A stretch of DNA of 64,000 nt from contig CACYQI010000004.1 of assembly GCA_902776455.1 (NCBI GenBank), positions 16,949 to 80,948 on the forward strand. The letters are read 5' to 3'. Both the position numbers and the translations under genes were made by a program. Numbering within the stretch: position 1 is the first letter of the stretch; each line of letters begins with the position of its first letter. A model generated the notes under the pieces. It worked only from the letters and a program-made list of their open reading frames with translations. It was not told the DNA's origin and made no database searches. Below are positions 58,251 to 64,000 of the stretch, piece after piece. Origin of the DNA: an uncultured Bacteroidales bacterium. GTDB lineage: Bacteria > Bacteroidota > Bacteroidia > Bacteroidales > Bacteroidaceae.

Positions 58251-58339
58251 AAGAATTAAGAAAGAAGAATTAAGAATTAAGATTGAAAGCTAAGAACGAG
58301 CATTATATCAGGATTCTTAATTCTTCTTTCTTAATTCTT
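58251..58339 (+). repeat. Perfect 27-base inverted repeat of GAATTAAG units
   Basis: AAGAATTAAGAAAGAAGAAT plus TAAGAAT (58251-58277) is perfectly inverted at 58313-58339 with 35 bases between. Lying 7 bases after asnA it may also serve as a terminator-like hairpin. It has the same build (tandem short units as arms) as the inserts within genes. Confidence 0.9.
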
Positions 58340-58364
58340 CATTTATCATTAAAATCATTAGTCA

Positions 58365-60557
58365 ATGTACAACAAACATCAAGACAGGCCCGTTGTCGTC
58401 ACTTGGAGGCAGTTTGCCAACAAGGGTTACAGCGCTTTCGCCAGTCTTCATCGTCAGGTGCGCATCGGTGTGCTCAGCGTCGCAACGCTTGCTGTGGCAG
58501 CTCAGGCACATGCGCGGCTCAACGACAACGTCGTGGTTACGGCCGAGGAGAAGGAGACCATCGACGAGGGAGACTTGCGGGAAGTGACCGTGAGCGGCAC
58601 GATGGCTCCGCTGACGCAGTTGCAGTCGGCACGAATCGTGACTGTACTCAGCCGCCAGGACATCGAGCAGGCGGCGGTAGAAAGCATCAACGATCTCTTT
58701 AAATTAGTCACCGGCGTGGACGTCCGGCAACGCGGTGGCTTTGGTATTCAGACGGACATCAGCATCGATGGCGGCACCTTCGACCAGGTCACGCTCCTGC
58801 TCAACGGCATCGACATCGGCAACCCCCAAACAGGACACTTATCGGCAGACTTCCCCGTCAGCATCGGCGACATCGAGCGCATCGAGGTGCTCGAAGGCGC
58901 GGCCAGTCGCGTCTATGGCGGCCAGAGCTTCGGAGGAGCCATCAACATCGTCACGCGGCACGATAAAGGCCATACGGCCGACCTTGCAGCTTCGGGCGGT
59001 TCCTTCGGTACGGCTACGGGCGAGGCACGCCTTTCTCTTACGACAGGCAAGGTGTCGAACCGCATCAGCGGCGGAGGCGGCAGGAGCGACGGAGGCACAC
59101 AGAACAGCTCTTGGCGAAAGGGACAGCTCTTTTATCAGGGCGACTACGAGAGCGACGACTTGAAGCTCGACTGGCAGTTCGGCCTCTCGAAGAAGAGCTA
59201 TGGCGCCAACACCTTCTACAGCGCCGCCTATCCCGACCAGTACGAGCGAAACCAGCGGCTCATGGCAAGCGTTGATGCTGAGTATAAAGTGAAGGGTGAT
59301 GAACGAAGAGTGAAGGATAAAAACTATATGAAGGACGAGACAAACGCTAATTCTTCACACCTCACACTTCTCTCTTCAGTCTTCTGGAACCGCTCGTGGG
59401 ACAACTTCCAACTGGTGCATAACTCCACTTTCGGCGAGAACTTCCATCGGACAGACGTCTTTGGCATCAAGGCAGGAGGGCACGTCGATTGGAAACTCGG
59501 CAAGACGGCAGTCTCGGCACTCCTGCGACACGAAAACATCTTAAGCACCAATCTGGGATGCAATCGCCAGCCGGAAGGGAGCTTCTATGCATGGAACGAC
59601 AATCGGACGACAGTCTCCTTCAGCCTCGAACACAACATCTTGCTGAGGCATTGGACTATCTCTGCAGGCGTGATGGCAAGCATGACTTCGGCCATCGACC
59701 ATCGTTTCCGCTTCTATCCGGGCGTCGATGTCGCCTATCGTCCCACATCCCGCTGGAAGCTGCTCTTCTCCTACAACAAGGGCTTCCGCTTGCCCACCTT
59801 CACCGAGCTTTACTACAAGAGTCCCACCCATGAAGGCAATCGCGACTTGAAAGCCGAACACAATCACTCCTTCTCGCTTGGCGGACAGTACTCGACACAG
59901 GGTCTGAGCGCATCCGTCCGCGGCTTCTACCACCGAGGCACGCAGATGATCGACTGGGTGATGTATGCGCCCGACGACATCTACCATACGGCTTCCTTCG
60001 ACCTCGATAACGTCGGAGTGCAGGTCCAGGGCAAAGCCTCCTTCGCTCAGCTCCTTGGGCACGACACCTGGGTGCGCTCCCTCAGCGTGGGTTATACCTA
60101 CATCCATCAGACGAAGCACGATGCCGAGGGCGTCGTCAAGAGCAACATGGCAATGGAGTATCTGCGGCATAAGGCTGTGGCGAGCCTCACGCATCGCATA
60201 ATAAAAAGTAAAAGGGTAAAAAGGTTAAAAGGCAGAGCGAAGCTTTCTCAATTTTTCAACCTTTCACCTTTTCAACTTTCCATGACGTGGGACGTGCGTT
60301 GGCAAGAGCGCGTAGGCAGCTATGTGAGCGACGGCAGTCTGGTCGGCTACCATCCCTACTGGCTGCTCGACGCCAAGTTGCTGTGGTCGATGCCGGAGGC
60401 TTCAGACTCCAAGTCTCAACTTTCAGCTTGCAATTTTCAACTTTCAGAGCTTTACGTCCAGGCCACCAACCTCACCAACCATCGCTACCGCGACCTGGGT
60501 GCTGTGCCTCAGCCCGGCATTTGGGTCATGGCAGGCGCAAAGGTGAGACTGAAATAA
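58365..60557 (+). CDS. BtuB-like TonB-dependent receptor with three repeat inserts
   Basis: 730 residues. Long signal peptide: RPVVVTWRQFANKGYSAFAS, then LHRQVRIGVLSVATLAVA, a form seen in BtuB-like receptors of Bacteroidales. TonB-box-like LREVTVSGT, plug (ESINDLFKLVTGVDVRQRGG; DIERIEVLEGAASRVYGGQS) and barrel (GFRLPTFTELYYKSPTHEGN; closing VMAGAKVRLK). The probable substrate is a corrinoid or another large cofactor (inference; no cobalamin riboswitch is visible in the 120-base leader). Three segments are repeat-encoded: about 305-340 (KVKGDERRVKDKNYMKDE), about 612-640 (KSKRVKRLKGRAKLSQFF, then NLSPFQLS) and about 683-696 (SKSQLSACNFQLS), all probably in loops or turns. Confidence 0.85.
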   Translation: MYNKHQDRPVVVTWRQFANKGYSAFASLHRQVRIGVLSVATLAVAAQAHARLNDNVVVTAEEKETIDEGDLREVTVSGTMAPLTQLQSARIVTVLSRQDIEQAAVESINDLFKLVTGVDVRQRGGFGIQTDISIDGGTFDQVTLLLNGIDIGNPQTGHLSADFPVSIGDIERIEVLEGAASRVYGGQSFGGAINIVTRHDKGHTADLAASGGSFGTATGEARLSLTTGKVSNRISGGGGRSDGGTQNSSWRKGQLFYQGDYESDDLKLDWQFGLSKKSYGANTFYSAAYPDQYERNQRLMASVDAEYKVKGDERRVKDKNYMKDETNANSSHLTLLSSVFWNRSWDNFQLVHNSTFGENFHRTDVFGIKAGGHVDWKLGKTAVSALLRHENILSTNLGCNRQPEGSFYAWNDNRTTVSFSLEHNILLRHWTISAGVMASMTSAIDHRFRFYPGVDVAYRPTSRWKLLFSYNKGFRLPTFTELYYKSPTHEGNRDLKAEHNHSFSLGGQYSTQGLSASVRGFYHRGTQMIDWVMYAPDDIYHTASFDLDNVGVQVQGKASFAQLLGHDTWVRSLSVGYTYIHQTKHDAEGVVKSNMAMEYLRHKAVASLTHRIIKSKRVKRLKGRAKLSQFFNLSPFQLSMTWDVRWQERVGSYVSDGSLVGYHPYWLLDAKLLWSMPEASDSKSQLSACNFQLSELYVQATNLTNHRYRDLGAVPQPGIWVMAGAKVRLK
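59286..59384 (+). repeat. Insert 1 in the TonB receptor: GTGAAGAGTGAAG arms
   Basis: AAAGTGAAGGGTGATGAACG then AAGAGTGAAGGA on the left, TTCTTCACACCTCACACTTC then TCTCTTC on the right: an imperfect inverted repeat around a 35-base loop, in frame. Confidence 0.75.
60201..60283 (+). repeat. Insert 2 in the TonB receptor: AAAAGGTTAAAAGG arms
   Basis: AAAAAGTAAAAGGGTAAAAA then GGTTAAAAGG faces TTTTTCAACCTTTCACCTTT then TCAACTTTCC; loop CAGAGCGAAGCTTTCTCAAT. In frame; codon content is much richer in A+T than the flanks. Confidence 0.85.
60413..60450 (+). repeat. Insert 3 in the TonB receptor: TCAACTTTCA units
   Basis: TCTCAACTTTCAGCTTGC then AATTTTCAACTTTCAGAGC, in frame; units match the intergenic tract at 457-528 in reverse. 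Confidence 0.75.
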
Positions 60558-60558
60558 G

Positions 60559-60587
60559 ACCACGGAAGTGGAGACCACTCCTGTGGT
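60559..60587 (+). terminator. Probable terminator hairpin after the TonB receptor
   Basis: ACCACGGAAGTGG pairs imperfectly with CCACTCCTGTGGT, immediately after the stop codon; no T run. Confidence 0.45.
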
Positions 60588-60644
60588 AAGATACGCGAAA
60601 AACCTTGACATGAAAATGTGTCACGGCATAGGGAAAAAGGCGAT

Positions 60645-60935
60645 GCCGCACGGCTCGTAGTCCGACGCTCCACGTTGTGTCGGCCTACGCTCCACGTAGC
60701 ATCGCCTTTTCCTCCACGTTAACTTTCCCTTCTCAATTCTCAATTTTCAACTTTATTCTTTGTTCTGTTTGACGGCACTGTGTGCCGTCCCAACACTTTC
60801 TTAACACAGCCTCACAAAAAGCCTCTTTGTAACCCATTGACTATCAAGCACCATTCGATTTGAGGCCATTTCTCGCTCTCGGTGGGACCAAAGTGCCACA
60901 GAAGCAAAAAAAGGCCGTCAGAACGCGCCTCAATG
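60645..60935 (-). repeat. Composite 22-base-array element, copy E
   Basis: Inverted copy of the element at 40465. Plus strand: units at 60667, 60689 and 60711 (GCTCCACGTTGTGTCGGCCT; GCTCCACGTAGCATCGCC; CCTCCACGTTAACTTTCC), then hairpin GACGGCACTGTGTGCCGTC, TCACAAAAAGCCTCTTTGTA, TGAGGCCATTTCTCGCTCTC and GACGGC/GCCGTC-type ends. Similar over about 300 bases including unit order. Occupies most of the gap 60558-61331 with the next repeat; no gene. Confidence 0.85.
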
Positions 60936-61007
60936 AGAAATATCTTGACAAAAGTTGCGTAGGTTTTGAGATGAAGTTAAATGGGGAATCAAGTTCCCTG
61001 TTTGGTT

Positions 61008-61117
61008 GGATTTGTAATCCGACCGCAAGGAGTATAGGGATTTGTAATCCCGCAATACTTTGCTGTCGGCATTACAAATGCCCAGACTCGCTTCTGGCGG
61101 ATTACAAATCCGCCAGA
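61008..61117 (-). repeat. Four palindromes spaced about 30 bases (copy 2)
   Basis: GGATTTGTAATCC, GGGATTTGTAATCCC, GGCATTACAAATGCC and GCGGATTACAAATCCGC, centres near 61014, 61044, 61075 and 61105. Inverse orientation of the element at 51884, with the same GACCGCAAGGAG and TTCTGGCGG flanks. Confidence 0.85.
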
Positions 61118-61297
61118 ACAGGTTGCTGACTGTCCAATAGCAACATCCGTTATAACACTTTTTGTAGCTTACGGAACTTGAATAAATGGTCAATGGAGAA
61201 CGGTAAATGACATACCTTTCGTGCGAACAATATATAAATAAGTATAATTTGCAAAATAAATCTGCTTTCATATCCCTTCATTCTTCAATTTTTTTTG

Positions 61298-61305
61298 TAC
61301 CTTTG
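61298..61305 (+). promoter_or_regulatory. Promoter -7 box of the amidase gene
   Basis: TACCTTTG, 26 bases before the ATG at 61332; T-rich upstream but no TTG. Confidence 0.6.
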
Positions 61306-61331
61306 CACGCGGAATAATGTAACTACTCTCT

Positions 61332-62072
61332 ATGGTGAAACGATATATAGCCGCTTTGCTGCTGCTTTGTTGGGGCTTGGCTGCTCTGCCCTATACGCTG
61401 GTCATCGATGCCGGTCACGGCGGGAAAGACCCCGGCGCTCAGTCGAAGACGGCGAAGGAAAAGAATATCAATCTGGCCGTGGCCCTTGCTTTCGGCAAGC
61501 TCGTGGAGCAGAACTTCAAGGACGTCAAGGTGGTCTATACGCGCAAGACGGATGTGTTCGTCGAGCTGGACGAGCGTGCCAACATCGCCAATCGCGCCAA
61601 GGCCGACCTCTTCATCAGCATCCACACGAATGCCACCGCTGCCAAGGTGGGGCCGCAAGGCACTGAGACTTACACGCTTGGTATGCACAGAGCCGCCGAC
61701 AACCTTGCCGTCGCCAAGCGCGAAAACTCCGTCATCACGCTCGAGAAGGGCTACGAGGAGAAGTACGAAGGCTTCGACCCGAACTCCAGCGAAAGCTACA
61801 TCATCTTCGAGCTGATGCAGGACATGAACATGGAGAGCAGCGTCAAGCTGGCAGGTCTCATACAGAAGCAGTTCCGCAATACTGCCAAGCGCATCGACAA
61901 AGGCGTACACCAGGCCGGCTTCCTTGTGCTTCGCGCCACCAGCATGCCCAGCGTCCTCATCGAGTTGGGCTACATCAACAACCCCAACGAAGCAGCCTAC
62001 CTCACCTCTACGGCAGGAGTAAACGCCCTCGCCAAGAGCATATACAACGCTTTCGTTGCGTACAAGAAGTGA
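61332..62072 (+). CDS. N-acetylmuramoyl-L-alanine amidase (Amidase_3)
   Basis: 246 residues, periplasmic. Signal peptide 1-19 (LLLLCWGLAALP). The zinc amidase fold shows VIDAGHGGKDPGA (zinc His29), KEKNINL (zinc Glu43), DLFISIHTNA (zinc His98) and the catalytic Glu in SVLIELGYINN. It lacks an AMIN domain, so it is a minimal AmiC-type enzyme cutting the glycan-peptide bond of murein, used in cell separation. The MlaD gene follows after 78 bases in the same direction, a common pairing in Bacteroidetes. Confidence 0.93.
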   Translation: MVKRYIAALLLLCWGLAALPYTLVIDAGHGGKDPGAQSKTAKEKNINLAVALAFGKLVEQNFKDVKVVYTRKTDVFVELDERANIANRAKADLFISIHTNATAAKVGPQGTETYTLGMHRAADNLAVAKRENSVITLEKGYEEKYEGFDPNSSESYIIFELMQDMNMESSVKLAGLIQKQFRNTAKRIDKGVHQAGFLVLRATSMPSVLIELGYINNPNEAAYLTSTAGVNALAKSIYNAFVAYKK

Positions 62073-62150
62073 GAAGCCCCTCCCTTTTAGAGCGGGGCTT
62101 GCAAGGCTTTCAAACGGTAAATAGTTAAATGATTAAATAGTAAACGTTAG

Positions 62151-63038
62151 GTGAAAACAGAAGTAAAGATAGGTCTCGTGGGTGTCATTGCCCTTGTTGC
62201 GCTCTTCCTCGGCATCAACTTCCTGAAAGGTGTTAACTTGTTCAGTACAAGCGAGAAGTACTACATCACCTTTGCCAATGCCAAAGGACTGACGAAGAGC
62301 AGTGCCGTCTATGCCGACGGCTACAAGGTGGGCATCGTGAGCAACATCAAGTACGACTTCAACCACTTGGGCGAAGTCATCGTCGAAATCAGTACTGACA
62401 AGGGACTCCGCATCCCCAAAGGCAGTTCGGCACAGCTCGACGAAGCCTTGCTCGGCGGCTGTACGCTCAACCTCCTGCTTGCCACCAACCTCACCGAAGC
62501 CTACCATTCCGGCGACACCATCAAGGGCAACGATGTGAACGGTCTGATGGCAAAGGTCGGCGACATGGTGCCGCAGCTGGAACAAGTGGTGGCTAAGGTC
62601 GATACACTCGTTGCCACGCTCAACACCCTGCTTTCCAATCCCAATCTGCCTCTCATCATTCAGAACGCAGAACTCGTCACAGAGAACCTCAACAAGAGCA
62701 GCGAACAGCTTAACACCTTGCTACGCAACGACATCCCGCAGATGACGGGCACCTTCACCAAAGCAGGCGAGAACGTCACCATGCTGACCGACAAGCTGAA
62801 CCAACTCGACCTTCAGGCTACCCTCGACAACGTCAACCAGACCATCAGCAGCGTCCACGCCACGATGGAACAGATAAAAAATCCCAACGGAACACTCGGC
62901 AAGCTGATGTCCGACCCGTCGGTTTACGACAACCTCAACCATACGGTTCAGAGCGCCGACAGCCTCGTCACCGACCTCAAGGCGCATCCCAAGCGCTACG
63001 TCCACTTCTCTGTGTTCGGAAAGAAAGAAGGAAAATGA
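62151..63038 (+). CDS. mlaD: MCE/MlaD family lipid-transport protein
   Basis: 295 residues from a GTG start (no usable ATG in frame; the upstream ATG at 62130 runs into a stop). One membrane helix near the start (VKIGLVGVIALVALFLGI), then the MCE domain (YYITFANAKGLTKSSAVYAD; GYKVGIVSNIKYD; GCTLNLLLA) and a long helical tail (about 120-295) that may form the channel-like rod. MlaD proteins bind phospholipid between inner and outer membrane; its ATPase and permease partners are not in the window. It overlaps the sugar kinase by 4 bases (ATGA). Confidence 0.9.
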   Translation: MKTEVKIGLVGVIALVALFLGINFLKGVNLFSTSEKYYITFANAKGLTKSSAVYADGYKVGIVSNIKYDFNHLGEVIVEISTDKGLRIPKGSSAQLDEALLGGCTLNLLLATNLTEAYHSGDTIKGNDVNGLMAKVGDMVPQLEQVVAKVDTLVATLNTLLSNPNLPLIIQNAELVTENLNKSSEQLNTLLRNDIPQMTGTFTKAGENVTMLTDKLNQLDLQATLDNVNQTISSVHATMEQIKNPNGTLGKLMSDPSVYDNLNHTVQSADSLVTDLKAHPKRYVHFSVFGKKEGK

Positions 63039-63928
63039 TGAAAGATACAGTCGTCGGCATCGGCGAGGCACTTTGGGATTGCCTGCCAGAAGGACGTAAG
63101 TTGGGCGGCGCTCCTGCCAACTTCGCCTATCACGTCAGCCAGTTTGGATGGCGTAGCGCAGTCGTTTCCGCCGTTGGAAACGATGCCTTGGGCGACGAGA
63201 TACTGCAAGTATTCGATAAAGTAAGGCTTTCCTATGACATAGCTCGCGTCGGCTATCCCACTGGAACCGTGCAGGTTACGCTTTCGCAGGACGGCATCCC
63301 TTCCTACGAGATATGCGAAGATGTGGCTTGGGACAACATTCCTTGGACGGAAGAACTGACTGCGCTTGCCGCCCGCACCAAAGCCGTCTGCTTCGGTTCG
63401 CTGGCTCAACGCTCGCCCGTCAGCAGGCAGACCATCATGCGCTTTATCGCTTCGATGGACGAGGACACGGAGCGCATCTACGACATCAACCTTCGGCAGC
63501 ACTTTTACAGCCTTGATGTCATCGAAGAAAGTCTTCGCTCTGCCACCATGCTCAAACTGAACGATGAGGAAATCGCCGTCGTGGCAAAGCTCCTTGGCCT
63601 AAGTGGAGGCATGGAGGAGCAATGCCGCCGGATGCTGAGCTGCTATCCCCGTTTGCGCCTGGTCGTGCTTACTTGCGGAGCCGTCGGCAGCTATGTCTTC
63701 GATGCAGCCGAAACGTCGTACATCGAGACACCGAAGGTCGTCGTCGCCGATACCGTAGGTGCTGGCGATTCCTTTACTGCCACCTTTGTCGCACACATTC
63801 TTGCAGGCGCTTCCATCCGCGAAGCCCATCGCAAAGCCGTCGCCGTCAGTGCCTACGTCTGCACACAGCATGGCGCTATGCCAAAACTGCCGGAAGAGTT
63901 GAACCCAAATCGGTCATTAGAATTTTAG
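63035..63928 (+). CDS. PfkB-family carbohydrate kinase (fructokinase-like)
   Basis: 297 residues, cytoplasmic. N-terminal GIGEALWDCLPEGRKLGGAP with the substrate-binding GGAPANFAYHV, then SAVGNDALGDE; ATP site and catalytic base in the C-terminal DTVGAGDSFTATFV (Asp in GAGD). DINLRQHFYS and KLNDEE match the fructokinase branch of ribokinase-like enzymes. It begins inside the mlaD stop (ATGA), so it is translationally coupled despite the unrelated role. The remaining 72 bases to the window end show no gene. Confidence 0.9.
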   Translation: MMKDTVVGIGEALWDCLPEGRKLGGAPANFAYHVSQFGWRSAVVSAVGNDALGDEILQVFDKVRLSYDIARVGYPTGTVQVTLSQDGIPSYEICEDVAWDNIPWTEELTALAARTKAVCFGSLAQRSPVSRQTIMRFIASMDEDTERIYDINLRQHFYSLDVIEESLRSATMLKLNDEEIAVVAKLLGLSGGMEEQCRRMLSCYPRLRLVVLTCGAVGSYVFDAAETSYIETPKVVVADTVGAGDSFTATFVAHILAGASIREAHRKAVAVSAYVCTQHGAMPKLPEELNPNRSLEF

Positions 63929-64000
63929 TCAGCGTGCATTTCTTTTTAGAGCAGGTTTTCGTCTTATGTAAGGGAGCAATGCGGGCATTGTGACCGCACA

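Noticed and set aside
58245-58364. Cobalamin riboswitch before the BtuB-like receptor
   Set aside because: The leader is only 120 bases and is taken up by the GAATTAAG inverted repeat; no B12-box-like sequence is visible.

Overview
The window comes from a Bacteroidales bacterium, most likely Prevotellaceae or a close relative, probably host-associated. The evidence is: at least six proteins ending in a type IX secretion (T9SS) C-terminal sorting signal; promoters of the Bacteroidetes type (TTG, about 20 bases, TAnnTTTG); a BtuB-type TonB receptor with a long signal peptide; a fimbrillin-like lipoprotein; DUF5687, DUF2582 and DUF6359 families; and the ftsK-lolA-trxB gene order. The genus cannot be fixed from the sequence alone.

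Layout. 1-29 kb is an island of very large secreted proteins: a BACON/metallophosphoesterase fragment, two large proteins sharing a new-looking N-terminal module, a DUF3472 protein with discoidin domains, a papain-like C1 protease with LamG and PKD domains, an SGNH esterase-like protein with LamG domains, and a GH95 fucosidase/galactosidase-type enzyme. Together they look like surface or secreted machinery for host or plant glycoprotein and glycan breakdown (inference). 29-41 kb holds aroB, a tRNA with anticodon CAT, a small outer-membrane barrel, a HAD hydrolase, a lone Wza-like export lipoprotein, several lipoproteins, a TonB receptor, an unusual regulator (winged helix plus degenerate kinase ATPase fold) and a DUF2582 winged-helix protein. 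41-43 kb is a divergent pair: GH26 mannanase and a tandem-discoidin protein. 43-64 kb is mostly housekeeping: ftsK, lolA-like, trxB, an ABC exporter pair with DUF5687, a Gate-domain membrane protein, rho, an ABC-F ATPase, a YpfJ-type metallopeptidase, asnA, a BtuB-like receptor, a cell-wall amidase, an MCE/MlaD protein and a PfkB sugar kinase.

The most striking content is not in genes. Nearly every gap over 300 bases (1383-2953, 7515-8039, 11469-12162, 21339-22324, 30671-31412, 35582-36085, 39670-40126, 40328-40919, 51219-52164, 60558-61331) is filled by dispersed repeats of several families: C/G-rich palindromic clusters; a roughly 300-base composite element made of a conserved block plus an array of 22-base units (five copies, both orientations); stand-alone arrays with the same 22-base period; an element with four palindromes spaced 30-31 bases apart (two copies, opposite orientation); and several fold-back elements with terminal inverted repeats. 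A further class, short 7-9-base tandem repeats often arranged as inverted arms, occurs between genes and also in frame inside conserved genes (aroB, an ABC ATPase, the Gate protein, the ABC-F protein, a TonB receptor three times, the lolA-like signal peptide, and linkers before T9SS signals). I regard these in-frame insertions and the 22-base composite element as the best candidates for undescribed biology here.

The last 72 bases (63929-64000) show no gene. Long open frames opposite the large genes were treated as shadows.
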